Shown: positions 1 to 8,544, counted from the stretch's first letter. The stretch: 38,725 nucleotides of DNA from Isosphaeraceae bacterium (GCA_031291845.1 JARLIH010000333.1:1-38725); one strand, 5' to 3'. Translations and numbers: made by a program. The notes: generated by a model from the sequence alone, not told the origin.

Positions 1-275
1 ACCGGAGATCAGTCGGAAGCGGATCCTGGCCCTCGATGTCGGCCAAACGCACAGCCGACGACAACCGTAAAAGGAGGGGTAAAACTTCATGTCGCGTCGG
101 GGGTACAACATGACGTCGCGTGACAAAGACGTGGGCATGGCACCCAGATCCCCCGGCTTCTCGCGACGGATAACCGGTGGGGATCAGCGAGGGGTATCTT
201 TTTTTGCCGGCACTCGCCAATTGTGGCGGCTTTGCCGATCGTCAGGTAGCACGCTTCGAGCACACGTGCTGCTGC
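1..275. other. Left edge without a confident gene
   Basis: This stretch lies downstream of the minus-strand ABC operon. A plus-strand frame at 2-70 ends in TAA and could be the last 22 codons of a gene cut by the window edge, but it is too short to judge. A strong purine-rich AAAAGGAGGGG sequence sits about ten bases before an ATG at 89. The 66-codon frame that follows has odd composition and runs into the end of the ATPase gene on the other strand, so I do not call it. No terminator for the minus-strand operon is clear: the T7 run near 200 is on the wrong side of its neighbouring inverted repeat. Confidence 0.4.
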
Positions 276-953
276 TTACGTATTTTTGACCATGCCATCC
301 TCAATCTCGATGACGTGGTCGCTCGGCAAGAGGAACCGCCGGTCGTGAGTCACGATGACGAGCGTGCTCTGGCGAGAACGCAGCAGATGGACGATCGCGT
401 CGCCGCCAGCCCGGTCGAGGTTGCCCGTCGGCTCATCGGCGAGGACCACAACTGGGTCCCGGACCAACGCCCGCGCGATCGCCACGCGCTGCTGCTGTCC
501 CCCGGAAAGCTGGCTCGGGCGGTGCTTCATGCGGTCGCCCATACCAACTTGGCGCAGGAGCTCGGCCGCCTTGTCGTTGAGCTCGGGTGTCAGCCCCAGC
601 GGAATGTACGGGAGCAGAACGTTGTCGAGGGCTGACAAGTTACTGATCAAGTTGAACGACTGGTAGACGAACCCGACCTTGTGACGGCGGTAGATGTCTT
701 GCTCGGCTTCGCTCATCGCGGTGACGTCCTGGCCGTCGACCCGGATCGTGCCCGACGTCGGACGGTCGAGCGCCCCGAGCAAGTAGAGGAGGGTGCTCTT
801 GCCCGAACCCGACGGGCCGACGACGAACGTGCAGGAACCGCGGGGAACCGTAAGACTCACCCCGCGCAGGGCAAAGACGGTCTCCTCGCCGCTGAGGAAC
901 GTCTTGCGAACGTCCACGGCCTCAATCATGGCGGCATCGCCGTTCGGCACCAT
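276..953 (-). CDS. ABC transporter ATP-binding protein (LolD/MacB/DevA type)
   Basis: This is a 225-residue ATPase of the class that powers MacB, LolCDE and DevBCA export systems. Walker [10 protein letters not shown] is at residues 46-54, the signature LSGGQQQR starts near 149, and Walker B runs into DEPTGNLD near 173-180; a D-loop and switch histidine (VTHD) follow. I start at the ATG at 953 rather than farther upstream, because it shares one base with the stop codon of the permease gene (TGATG). That implies translational coupling, and 225 residues is normal for the family. It is the only ATPase in the operon, so it probably serves one or both permeases encoded here. The substrate is unknown. 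Confidence 0.93.
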   Translation of the reverse strand: MVPNGDAAMIEAVDVRKTFLSGEETVFALRGVSLTVPRGSCTFVVGPSGSGKSTLLYLLGALDRPTSGTIRVDGQDVTAMSEAEQDIYRRHKVGFVYQSFNLISNLSALDNVLLPYIPLGLTPELNDKAAELLRQVGMGDRMKHRPSQLSGGQQQRVAIARALVRDPVVVLADEPTGNLDRAGGDAIVHLLRSRQSTLVIVTHDRRFLLPSDHVIEIEDGMVKNT

Positions 954-2188
954 CACGTCGTCCCACTGTGGCGGATGGCGTCCATCGGCGTCATACGCGA
1001 GGCGCGCCAGGCGGGGTACAGTCCCGAAACGGTCGCGATCACGAGCGCCGAGGCGAGACTCGTCGCGAGCAGCCACGGGCTCAGGTCAAGCGAGAAGCCG
1101 TCCAGTAACCGGTTCACGACGAGCACCACCGCGGTCGCCAACAGGCCGCCGAGCACACCCGAGAGCACTCCCAGGAGTGCGCTCTCGGTCGTGACGAGCG
1201 TGAGAATATTGCGCCGGGTCCAGCCATTGGTGCGCATCACTCCGAACTCGACGTAGCGCTCCATCGTGCTCATCAGCATGGTGTTCGCGATTCCCACACC
1301 GCCGACCAGTGTGGCGAGTCCGACGGCCAGAAGCAGAAACAGATCGAGCTTGCCCATGATCGTGCCGACCGTCAGGTTGAACTGGCTGACCGGCTGCGCG
1401 CGCACGCCCGGGAACGCGTCCATGATCCGTTCGGCGAGCGCGTTCGTCTGGGTGATGTCGACCGGCTCCACGTCGTACGTGGAGACGTTCCCTTCCGCCA
1501 CTCCCAGTAACTTCCGTGCGACGCTGATCTCCATGACGATCGTGACGTCGAGCAGAATGGACCCGGTCTCATAAATGCCGACGATCGTGAAGTCTTCCGA
1601 GCCGATGCGCAGGGTTTGGCCGACCTTCTTGGGCGAGCCGTTAGTGCTGGGATAGTCGTGCGCGATCTTCGTACTGATCACCACGTTGTGCTTGCCGATG
1701 TCGCCGAGGTTCAGGAATCGCCCGCCACCGCGCTCCTTCGGGAGCAGCGACATGCTGAACACCGCGCTCTTGAGTTTCAGATGTTCCGGGAGGTCCTGCC
1801 CCTCGATCACGATCACGTTGGCTAGACCCTTGAACGCTTGTTCGCGAGGGCGGGTCAGGAGCCCGAGCGCGACCGCGCCTGTCACCGACTTCCCGTTGAC
1901 CGGCGGGGCGATCTTCCACACCTCCGGAGCGACGACGCGAGCGCCCGGAATCCGCCGCAACTTCGGTCCCATGTCGGCGGGGAGGTCGCTGAATACGGGG
2001 CTCGGCGAATTCTCGCGCAGGACTTGCAAGCCCTGCATCTTGCTCAGCGTACTGCCCATGAGGTCGCGGATGCCACGCGAAACGCTAAAGAGGCCGAGGA
2101 ACGCAAGCACAGGGATCGTCAGGCCGACGACGGCCAGCGTCGTACGCGACGGGCGAGTGACCAGGTTCTGCCAGGCGAATGTCCACAT
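953..2188 (-). CDS. ABC transporter permease, MacB/FtsX type
   Basis: This is a 411-residue inner-membrane permease. One transmembrane helix lies at about 17-37, followed by a large periplasmic MacB-like domain (about 45-275). Three helices come near 281-305, 333-358 and 371-391. The C-terminal GLYPAWRAS-x-M-x-P motif is typical of MacB/LolC-like FtsX domains. The stop overlaps the ATPase start by one base, so the two are surely co-expressed. A second, different permease of DevC type is encoded farther upstream in the same direction, so this one could form its own transporter with the shared ATPase or act with the HlyD adaptor. The gap to the dehydrogenase gene upstream is 155 bases. Confidence 0.92.
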   Translation of the reverse strand: MWTFAWQNLVTRPSRTTLAVVGLTIPVLAFLGLFSVSRGIRDLMGSTLSKMQGLQVLRENSPSPVFSDLPADMGPKLRRIPGARVVAPEVWKIAPPVNGKSVTGAVALGLLTRPREQAFKGLANVIVIEGQDLPEHLKLKSAVFSMSLLPKERGGGRFLNLGDIGKHNVVISTKIAHDYPSTNGSPKKVGQTLRIGSEDFTIVGIYETGSILLDVTIVMEISVARKLLGVAEGNVSTYDVEPVDITQTNALAERIMDAFPGVRAQPVSQFNLTVGTIMGKLDLFLLLAVGLATLVGGVGIANTMLMSTMERYVEFGVMRTNGWTRRNILTLVTTESALLGVLSGVLGGLLATAVVLVVNRLLDGFSLDLSPWLLATSLASALVIATVSGLYPAWRASRMTPMDAIRHSGTT

Positions 2189-2343
2189 TGTCGTCTTTCG
2201 TCTCGTTCAAGCGGTCCGGCGGAGGGCCTTATGCTAGCGGGGAGCGCGGCCGAGTGACAAGCCGCCTTGCCCCTCACACCAGGGCCTTTTGGGACCGGCT
2301 CGTCCTCTCCCTCGTTCCAGCCTCAGGGTAATCTCGCCGCTGG

Positions 2344-3372
2344 TCAATCAATGCGAAGCACTTTGGCCCCGCGGATTCGCTTCTGCTTCAACTCGACCAA
2401 GGCGCGGTTGGCGTCGGCCAACGGATATTCTTCGACCGTGGGCCTGAGCGGGATCTCGGCCGCGATGCGGAGGAATTCGCGAACGTCGAAACGCGTCACG
2501 TTCGCGACGCTCTTGATCTCCTTTTCGCGCCAGAGGTGCGCCGGGTAGTCGAGCCCCGCCAGCACGTGCTTGTCGCCGTGTTCCTTGCGGATCGCGTTGA
2601 TGACCAGGCGCCCGCCCGGCTCCAGATTCTCGAGGGCGGCGACCACGGGGGTCCAGGCGGGAGTGGTGTCGATGATGGCATGAAGCGGGGCGGGGGGCGG
2701 CTCGGAGGTGTCGCCGGCCCACCCTGCGCCGAGTTCGCGGGCGAACGCCCGTTCGTCCTCGTTGCGCGCGAACACGTACACCGGCGAATTCGGGAACTGG
2801 TAACGCGCCAGCTTGAGCACCAGGTGCCCCGAGGCGCCAAAGCCGGTCAGGCCGAGACCCTGTCCATCCTTCAGGCCAGTCAGGCGGAGTGAACGAAAGC
2901 CGATCGCGCCCGCGCAGAGCAGGGGGGCGGCCTCGGCGTCGGTGAAGACGTCCGGAATCGAGTGCGCGAACGTCGCGGGGGCGGCCATCCGTTCCGCGTA
3001 TCCGCCGTGCACGTCGCGCCCGGTCGCCCGGAACTCTGCGCACAGGTTCTCGTCGCCCCGCAGGCAGAAGGCGCAGTGGCCGCAGGCCGAGTAGATCCAC
3101 GCGACGCCGACGCGATCGCCGACCGCGAGATCGGTCGCACTTTCGCCCACGGCCTCGACCCGCCCCACCACCTGGTGTCCGAGAATGACGGGCAGGCGCG
3201 GCGGAGGGGTCCGCCCCTCGATCTCGTCGAGCTCGGTGTGGCAGACGCCGCACACACTCACGCGGATCATGACTTCCCGTGCGCCGGGGGTGGGGTCGGG
3301 CCAGTCGGCCGCCGAGAGCGGCGCAGGGTTCTCACGCAAGGGCGCAAGCGCCCGCAGGATCATGGCACGCAT
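2344..3372 (-). CDS. Zinc-dependent alcohol dehydrogenase family protein
   Basis: This is a 342-residue medium-chain dehydrogenase/reductase. The catalytic-zinc ligands are visible as Cys41 in CGVCHTE and His66 in the GHQVVG segment. The structural-zinc loop holds Cys97, Cys100, Cys103 and Cys111. A Rossmann glycine motif (GLTGFGASG) follows in the middle. Such enzymes oxidise alcohols or reduce aldehydes with NAD(P). The start lies only seven bases after the HlyD stop, which places it in the ABC export operon. An ATG three codons later is an alternative start. A dehydrogenase inside an export operon suggests either processing of the exported compound or simple co-regulation; nothing in the sequence decides. 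Confidence 0.9.
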   Translation of the reverse strand: MRAMILRALAPLRENPAPLSAADWPDPTPGAREVMIRVSVCGVCHTELDEIEGRTPPPRLPVILGHQVVGRVEAVGESATDLAVGDRVGVAWIYSACGHCAFCLRGDENLCAEFRATGRDVHGGYAERMAAPATFAHSIPDVFTDAEAAPLLCAGAIGFRSLRLTGLKDGQGLGLTGFGASGHLVLKLARYQFPNSPVYVFARNEDERAFARELGAGWAGDTSEPPPAPLHAIIDTTPAWTPVVAALENLEPGGRLVINAIRKEHGDKHVLAGLDYPAHLWREKEIKSVANVTRFDVREFLRIAAEIPLRPTVEEYPLADANRALVELKQKRIRGAKVLRID

Positions 3373-3379
3373 GGGGTCG

Positions 3380-4492
3380 TCACTCGTCGAAAGGCTTCCG
3401 GATCGTTTTCGGGTCGACGTCGAGTTTAATCCCTTCCGGGGGCTTCGCCGCCTCGATGTAGACGTCGACCTGTTGGCCGATGTACAGAGGGATCGCCTTT
3501 TCTTTGGGCAGCGCGTAGAGCACCTGGAGCACCCGGGTGTCGACCCGCTCGGTGTTCGAGCCGGTGAGGTTCTGCTTGGGGATTACGTAGGGCTCGACGT
3601 CGAAGTACGTGAGCGGGAAGCGCACCTGCGGGCGCCCTTTCAGCGTGGCGACGGCCGGCGACTTCGTCGTGAAGTAGGGGAGGTCCTGCTCGTCGATATC
3701 GACCCGTACGTGGAGCTCGCCGATGTCTCCCAGGATGATCATCGGCTCGTTCCAGTTCAGCGCGGCGAGCTGGCCGGGGCGGACGTGCACCTGAAGGACC
3801 TCGCCGTCGACCAACGCGCGAACCATGAGTCGTTCGATATTGATCTTCACGCTCTCGACCTGGCTTTTCGCCTGTCCAACCGCTGCGCGGGCCACCAGCT
3901 TGTCCTTCTCCCACGTGGCTTCGAGCCGCTTCAGGTCGGCTTCCATCCGGGTCAGGGTTGCCTTGTTGGCCAGGTACGCATACAGGTCGCGGTCGCGATC
4001 GCCGGCCGCTTCCGCGTCCCGGAGAAAGAGGGCCTCCGACCGCTTATAGGCGACCTCCGCATCCTTGAAGTGGGCCACCGCCTCGGCCACTGCGGCCTGC
4101 GAGGTCGGGATGTCGCCCTGCTGCGGGGCAATCAGGAGGCGGTCGAGCTGTGCTTGCGACGCAACGAGGTCCGCCTCGCGCACCACGAGTTGGGCCTTCA
4201 GGTCGCGGTCGTCGATCCGGAACAGCGGGTCGCCCTTCTTGACCAGGTCGCCGCGCTTGACATATACGTCGGTCACGACCCCGGGCACGATCGTCCCGAG
4301 CGGGATGTTCTCGCGCTTCGCCTCGATCACGCCGGCGCCAGCGACCACGCGTAGGCCGCGGGGCCGGCTCGGCGGGTCGACCACCACGTGCGCCGGCGGC
4401 GGTGTCCGCCGCGCGCGGACCACGTTAACGACCTCAAAGATGAAAAACGCCGCGGCAATGAGCGGCAGCAAGTATTTCGTGAGTTTTCTCAT
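3380..4492 (-). CDS. HlyD/DevB-type membrane fusion (periplasmic adaptor) protein
   Basis: This 370-residue adaptor has an N-terminal membrane anchor at about 6-25, a lipoyl/barrel-sandwich part near 62-95, and a long alpha-helical coiled-coil hairpin near 100-222. The second half of the lipoyl domain and a beta-barrel follow. Adaptors of this kind link an inner-membrane ABC permease to an outer-membrane duct. The reading frame is open far upstream, but that extension overlaps the permease gene. The ATG at 4492 directly precedes the anchor and has GGAGAG upstream. It sits between the DevC-like permease and the dehydrogenase, the usual DevB position. No outer-membrane factor gene is in the window. 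Confidence 0.9.
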   Translation of the reverse strand: MRKLTKYLLPLIAAAFFIFEVVNVVRARRTPPPAHVVVDPPSRPRGLRVVAGAGVIEAKRENIPLGTIVPGVVTDVYVKRGDLVKKGDPLFRIDDRDLKAQLVVREADLVASQAQLDRLLIAPQQGDIPTSQAAVAEAVAHFKDAEVAYKRSEALFLRDAEAAGDRDRDLYAYLANKATLTRMEADLKRLEATWEKDKLVARAAVGQAKSQVESVKINIERLMVRALVDGEVLQVHVRPGQLAALNWNEPMIILGDIGELHVRVDIDEQDLPYFTTKSPAVATLKGRPQVRFPLTYFDVEPYVIPKQNLTGSNTERVDTRVLQVLYALPKEKAIPLYIGQQVDVYIEAAKPPEGIKLDVDPKTIRKPFDE

Positions 4493-4569
4493 GGCCCTGG
4501 GCCACTCTCCGTCACCGGTTTCAAAACACGTACGGCTCGGTCGCCTCCTCGAAAGCACAAGCGTTATCA

Positions 4570-5763
4570 TTATCCGCGAAAGACGATCGCCGGCTCCAGC
4601 GCAACGACCGTGCGAAGGCTCAGGATGCTGGTGAAGGTACAGATGGCGAGCACGGCCCCGCCGGTGATGGGCAGGAGCTGCCAGGGAGTGAAGAAGGCCA
4701 GCTCCGTTCCTCGCGCTAGGAGCCCCAACATGCCGGCCAGCCCGACCCCCAGGCTGTAGCCAAGCATCCCCACGACCGCCGCTTGCAATAAGACCATGCC
4801 GGCCACACGCTCGTTGGTCAGTCCCATGGCTTTTAGCGCTCCGAACTGCTTGAGGTTCTCGATCGTGAAGTTGTAGAACGTTTGCCCGGCGATGGCGGTC
4901 CCGACGACGAAGCCGAGCAGCGTGGTCACTCCGAAGTTGATCGGGATGCCGGTGTAGGTGAGGTAGTACTTCATCGTCATCCACTTGAACTCATCGCTCG
5001 TCTTCGCGCCCAGGTTGGTCCGCGCCTCGATCCGCCGCGCCACGGTCGCCGGATCCTGCCCCGGCTCGGCCTGAGCCAGGATGTACGTCAATGGCATGCG
5101 CGGCTGAGGGGTAAACGTCAACGCACGCGAGTACGTCGTGTAAACGACCGGGTTCGACTGGAAGGTCCGGGTCGTCTCGCAAATTCCGGCGATCACAGCG
5201 TGGCGGTCGTTCATCTCCAACTGGCGGCCGATGAACCACCGCAGCTCCTCGTCGGTGCGTGCCGACTCGCCCCCCTGGCCCGGGAAGAGTTTTCGAAGGC
5301 CGACCTTATCGACAACGATCGCGTCGGGCGCCCAGAGGTCGACGGGGTCGCCGACATAGAAGTGCCGGGGGGTCCCGACGAGCGAGACGTCGTCCAGCCC
5401 GAGCAGGATCACCGATTCGATGACATCGCGCCGGTCGCCGGTCGCCCGGTCGTTGAACGTCACCTTGGCCTGCGCCTGCCCCTTGTAGAGGGGCACGGCC
5501 CAGAGCACCCCATCCACTCCGCGCACCCGGTACAGGTTGTCCTCGATCATCGGCTTGACGTCGTCGATGTAGCGGACGTTGCGGTCCATGACCCAGAGGT
5601 CCGCTCCGCTGATGTCGGTGATCTGCGCAGCGGTGCGGAGCATGATGCCGCAGAAGATCGACCCCTGCTGGGTGATCAGGAGCGCGGCAAAGGTCAGCCC
5701 GGTCACGATCCCGGCAAACTTCGCTTTATCGCCCGTCAGCATCTTGAGAGCGACCCAACCCAT
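4570..5763 (-). CDS. DevC-like ABC transporter permease
   Basis: This 397-residue permease has an N-terminal helix at about 15-37 and a periplasmic domain with the DevC-like GADLWVMD segment near 53-60. Three C-terminal helices lie near 274-297, 322-348 and 363-385, and the segment LKQFGALKAMG is typical of FtsX domains. DevC works with DevB and DevA, for example in cyanobacterial heterocyst glycolipid export. Here the DevB-like gene follows after 77 bases, while the ATPase is at the far end of the operon. A GTG seven codons upstream is an alternative start; I chose the ATG because it leads straight into the protein. Confidence 0.88.
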   Translation of the reverse strand: MGWVALKMLTGDKAKFAGIVTGLTFAALLITQQGSIFCGIMLRTAAQITDISGADLWVMDRNVRYIDDVKPMIEDNLYRVRGVDGVLWAVPLYKGQAQAKVTFNDRATGDRRDVIESVILLGLDDVSLVGTPRHFYVGDPVDLWAPDAIVVDKVGLRKLFPGQGGESARTDEELRWFIGRQLEMNDRHAVIAGICETTRTFQSNPVVYTTYSRALTFTPQPRMPLTYILAQAEPGQDPATVARRIEARTNLGAKTSDEFKWMTMKYYLTYTGIPINFGVTTLLGFVVGTAIAGQTFYNFTIENLKQFGALKAMGLTNERVAGMVLLQAAVVGMLGYSLGVGLAGMLGLLARGTELAFFTPWQLLPITGGAVLAICTFTSILSLRTVVALEPAIVFRG

Positions 5764-5919
5764 CGCGGCCCCCCGTTTTTGCACACGGTCGCGTCGCGCA
5801 AGCCACGCACTTGACGCACCCAGGCGCGACGCGGGCGAACGGTAACTCTATCGGTCTTCTGACGAGCCCGTAACAAGTACCGGGACCGCGCTTCCCCGGA
5901 AGTGGGCGCGAGGCGGCGT

Positions 5920-6828
5920 TCAAGCCTCGGCCACGACTGAGGCGGCTTCCTTCACCGCGAGGACCGGGCAGTGCGACCCGCGCAGCACCGCCTCGGCCAC
6001 GCTCCCGGCCAGGAACCGGCTCAGGCCGCTTCTCCCGTGAGTGCCCATCACGATGAGGTCACACCCGGTTTCCCGGGCCACCCTGAGGATCTCGCCGGCC
6101 GGAGCACCACGCTCGAGCCGGGCCTCGACCGGGTACTTCAAATCCGGGCCGTCCGTGCGCGCCCGGATCGCCTCAAGGGCGCGCTCGTAATCTTCGAGGT
6201 CGAGGAACAGCGTCCCTCTCGGGTTCAGCATCAGGTCGAGCGGGGCCACGTAGACGAGCACCAGCCGCGCTCCCTGCTCCCGGGCCAGCGAACGGGCCGC
6301 GCTCAGGGCGACCTCGGAAGGCTCCTCCAACTCCACCGGATGAACGATCGTGCCGATCGACACACTTCGGCCCGGCTGCTCCGCCCCGCGGAGCGCAAGC
6401 ACAGCGTGTCCCGCCTTACGCAGGACCGATTCGGCTACGCTCCCGGCCAACAGTCTGCGCAGGCCCGTCCGGCCGTGGGTCCCCATGACGATCAAGTCGG
6501 CCCCGACATCGTGGGCCAGCCGGAGCACCTCGCCAGCGGGGTCCCCGTCGCGCACCACGTAGCTGACATCAATCGGGTGCGACGGGGCGTACAGTTCGAC
6601 GAGCCGCTCCCTCAGCGCGTCGTGGTGCGGCTGACCCCCTTCGAGCGGGACCACCTCGCCAGCGTCCCCAAATGCGACCGCCTGCTCGACGATGGGCATG
6701 CGTTCCACCACGTGCAAGACCACCAGGCGGGTCTTCTGCTCGTGAGCAAGGCTACATGCGAGCAAGAATGCTTCCCGGGACGACTCCGAGAAGTCCGCGG
6801 CCAAGAGGACGCTCCGAAAAGCGGGCAT
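5920..6828 (-). CDS. Tandem universal stress protein (two UspA domains)
   Basis: This 302-residue cytoplasmic protein is made of two UspA domains (about 1-147 and 152-302). Each has the ATP-binding pattern: GTHGR at 116-120 followed by AGSVAESVLR, and GTHGR at 262-266 followed by AGSVAEAVLR. Tandem USPs bind ATP and are linked to starvation, hypoxia and redox stress. I start at the ATG at 6828 because AAGGAG lies about eight bases upstream and the first strand MPAFRSVLLAADFS is a normal USP beginning. Its promoter is probably at 7055-7083, with an intrinsic terminator between promoter and gene, so expression may depend on read-through. The gene diverges from the PAC2 gene. Confidence 0.95.
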   Translation of the reverse strand: MPAFRSVLLAADFSESSREAFLLACSLAHEQKTRLVVLHVVERMPIVEQAVAFGDAGEVVPLEGGQPHHDALRERLVELYAPSHPIDVSYVVRDGDPAGEVLRLAHDVGADLIVMGTHGRTGLRRLLAGSVAESVLRKAGHAVLALRGAEQPGRSVSIGTIVHPVELEEPSEVALSAARSLAREQGARLVLVYVAPLDLMLNPRGTLFLDLEDYERALEAIRARTDGPDLKYPVEARLERGAPAGEILRVARETGCDLIVMGTHGRSGLSRFLAGSVAEAVLRGSHCPVLAVKEAASVVAEA

Positions 6829-6968
6829 CACTGTGCTCCTTGAAACGCTGGGGCTCGGGGAAACGTCCGCCGGTGCTTCGTCCTGAGGCCCCCTCGGTTC
6901 TCCGTGAAAGCATATTCGTGCCCCATCGGCCCTGCGGGGCTCCAGGCTTTTCCCATCGAACGGCGCGT

Positions 6969-7005
6969 AAAAAAACCCGCCCGTGCAATCACTCGCACAG
7001 CGGGG
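6969..7005 (-). terminator. Intrinsic terminator of RNA element A
   Basis: On the minus strand, CCCGC (7004-7000) pairs with GCGGG (6980-6976), and GTGC (6998-6995) pairs with GCAC (6986-6983). Seven T follow at once. It sits between the promoter and the universal stress protein gene. Confidence 0.75.
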
Positions 7006-7048
7006 CCGCCCTAGCCGATCTGCCACTGCCCATCACGAGCAATGGTCA
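6969..7048 (-). ncRNA. Conserved ~80-nt promoter-to-terminator RNA element, copy A
   Basis: On the minus strand, transcription from the TTGACA/TAGTCT promoter would begin near 7048 and meet a hairpin plus seven T at 6975-6969. The unit closely resembles copy B at 8545-8625. Shared blocks include GCTCGTGA-T-GGG (7040-7029), GGCTA (7016-7012), a CCCC run (7005-7002), TGCGA, GCGGG and TTTTTTT. A GGCU/GGCC hairpin (7016-7004) overlaps the left arm of the terminator stem by two bases. It lies about 140 bases before the universal stress protein start. It may be a small RNA or an attenuator leader; I do not recognise it as a named family. TSS positions are inferred. Confidence 0.6.
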
Positions 7049-7054
7049 ACGATT

Positions 7055-7083
7055 AGACTATAGTCTGGATGACCTCGTGTCAA
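7055..7083 (-). promoter_or_regulatory. Housekeeping-type promoter for RNA element A / universal stress protein
   Basis: On the minus strand, TTGACA (7083-7078) is separated by exactly 17 bases from TAGTCT (7060-7055). The same design, with an 18-base spacer, precedes copy B. The -35 box is a perfect sigma-70 consensus. Confidence 0.7.
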
Positions 7084-7350
7084 TCGCGATCTTCAAAAAG
7101 CCAAATTCCTTTGTTCGCTCACATGAATCTATCTCAAATACGATGAGACCCGAGGGCGACACGCCCTGAGACGCGGGACGACTGCAAAGTCACGTACCGA
7201 GGGCCTTCAGCGCCGCGGGTGGCACGCCCGGATTCTGCGACGGGCTTGGCGCGCTGTCCTGGTGGGTCGACCACGCCCCTTGAGGACGACACGATCCTGC
7301 TATCATGGAACCCGCACGCAATCCGTCAATCGAGCACGCGGCCCCGGAGC
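7084..7350. other. Divergent intergenic region between the stress protein and PAC2 genes
   Basis: This is part of a 730-base gap between divergent genes. About 7070-7150 is clearly richer in A and T than its surroundings. A TGC-TATCAT extended -10-like sequence lies near 7300. I see no convincing gene: short frames on both strands lack ribosome sites and normal composition. Confidence 0.4.
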
Positions 7351-7356
7351 AGCGCG

Positions 7357-7385
7357 TTGACGCCGAACCGGTCCCTCTCTTACAT
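7357..7385 (+). promoter_or_regulatory. Probable promoter of the PAC2 gene
   Basis: TTGACG (7357-7362) and TTACAT (7380-7385) are 17 bases apart. Transcription would start near 7392, leaving a leader of roughly 165 bases before the PAC2 start. A hairpin lies about 85 bases into that leader. Confidence 0.5.
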
Positions 7386-7450
7386 TGACACTTGCATCCC
7401 ACTCAAGACGGGGCGCGGTGCTGGTCGGTCATGGGGGCCTTCGCGTACGC

Positions 7451-7471
7451 ATCCCTCCTATTGCGAGGGAT
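7451..7471 (+). promoter_or_regulatory. Hairpin in the PAC2 leader
   Basis: ATCCCTC (7451-7457) pairs perfectly with GAGGGAT (7465-7471) around a seven-base loop. TCTTAATTA follows rather than a clean T tract, so it is at best a weak terminator. Its distance from the -10 box is similar to that in the two RNA elements nearby, but the sequence is not related to them. Confidence 0.35.
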
Positions 7472-7558
7472 TCTTAATTAGCTCCAGCCCTTCTGGCCTG
7501 CACGGCGCTCGACGAGTGCCCCGGGCCACCGGGGCGGGATCGAAAGGAACGCGGGTCC

Positions 7559-8491
7559 ATGTCAGAAGCGAAGCCTCTCAACAAGCCGTGGCTCGTTGCC
7601 GTCTGGCCCGGTATGGGTAACGTGGCAATCAGCGCTGGCTACTATTTGATGGCGAAGCTCGGCATGCACCTGCTCGCCGAACTCTCCGCCCCGGAGCTCT
7701 TCGACGTGGGGCACATCGAGGTCAAGGCCGGGCTGATTCACCCGGGCCACGCGCCCCGAAACCGGTTTTTCGCGTGGAACGACCCGGACGGCCGGCACGA
7801 CGTGATCGTCTTCATCGGCGAAGCGCAGCCGCCGCTCGGCAAGTACGCGTTCTGCCGCCGGATCATCGACTTCGCCCGGGAGCTCGGCGTCGAGCGCGTG
7901 TTCACGTTCGCGGCCATGGCCACGGCGATGCACCCCAGCCACGAGTCGCGCGTCTTCGGCGCCGCCACCGACGAGGAGAGCCTCGCCGAGCTGCGCCGAC
8001 TGGAACTGGAGATTCTCGACGACGGCCACATCGGCGGCCTCAACGGCGTCCTCCTGGGTGTGGCGGCAGAGCACGGGTTTCGAGGCGCGTGCGTGCTCGG
8101 CGAGATGCCGCACGTCTTCAGCCAGCTCCCCTTTCCGAAGGCCTCACATGCCGTGCTCAGGGCCTTCGCGACCCTCGCCGGTATTGAGGTCGACCTCTCT
8201 GAGCTCGCGGACCAGGCGAAGGACATGGACAACAAGCTCGGCGAGCTGCTCGACCAGATGCAGGAAGCTTTCGGCCGGGAACAGACCGAGGAGGAGCCGC
8301 AGGCACCTCTCCAGGAGCCCACGGAGGAGCAGCGGGTCGGCCCCGAGGACCGCGCTCGAATCGAGCGACTCTTCGAGCGCGCCCAGCTAGACCGCGCGGC
8401 CGCCTACGAGCTCAAGCGCGAGCTCGATGGCCACGGGGTGTACCGGGAGTACGAAGACCGGTTCCTGGACCTGTTCAAAAAACCGGAATGA
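7559..8491 (+). CDS. PAC2 family protein (proteasome-assembly-chaperone-like)
   Basis: This 310-residue protein resembles the PAC2 family (PF09754), the bacterial and archaeal relatives of eukaryotic proteasome assembly chaperones. The N-terminal WPGMGNVAISAGYYL, the IGEAQPP segment, the AMATAMHPSH segment and the GGLNGVLLG loop fit the family core (about 10-225). The last 85 residues form a charged helical extension with a Glu/Pro-rich linker, seen also in actinobacterial members. The ATG at 7559 has AAAGGAAC upstream. No proteasome gene is in the window, so the molecular role is unknown. It lies between the universal stress protein and the sigma factor, which hints at a stress function. Confidence 0.85.
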   Translation: MSEAKPLNKPWLVAVWPGMGNVAISAGYYLMAKLGMHLLAELSAPELFDVGHIEVKAGLIHPGHAPRNRFFAWNDPDGRHDVIVFIGEAQPPLGKYAFCRRIIDFARELGVERVFTFAAMATAMHPSHESRVFGAATDEESLAELRRLELEILDDGHIGGLNGVLLGVAAEHGFRGACVLGEMPHVFSQLPFPKASHAVLRAFATLAGIEVDLSELADQAKDMDNKLGELLDQMQEAFGREQTEEEPQAPLQEPTEEQRVGPEDRARIERLFERAQLDRAAAYELKRELDGHGVYREYEDRFLDLFKKPE

Positions 8492-8508
8492 CGCGTGCGA
8501 TAAGCATC

Positions 8509-8538
8509 TTGACATCGCAGCCAGGACCAGCTTACTCT
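8509..8538 (+). promoter_or_regulatory. Housekeeping-type promoter for RNA element B / sigma factor
   Basis: TTGACA (8509-8514) and TACTCT (8533-8538) are 18 bases apart, just after the PAC2 stop codon. It matches the promoter of copy A in design. Confidence 0.65.
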
Positions 8539-8544
8539 AGACGT

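Noticed and set aside
194-235. T7 run next to a CGCCA/TGGCG inverted repeat, as a terminator of the ABC operon
   Set aside because: For the minus strand the tract would have to be A on the plus strand, left of the stem; here it is T, so it cannot act that way.
89-289. A 66-codon plus-strand frame with a good AGGAGG upstream
   Set aside because: Its composition is not protein-like, it has no recognisable motif, and it overlaps the end of the ATPase gene. Kept only as a note.
3185-4354. A plus-strand frame of 389 codons antisense to the dehydrogenase and HlyD genes
   Set aside because: It spans two real genes on the other strand and has no domain or ribosome site.
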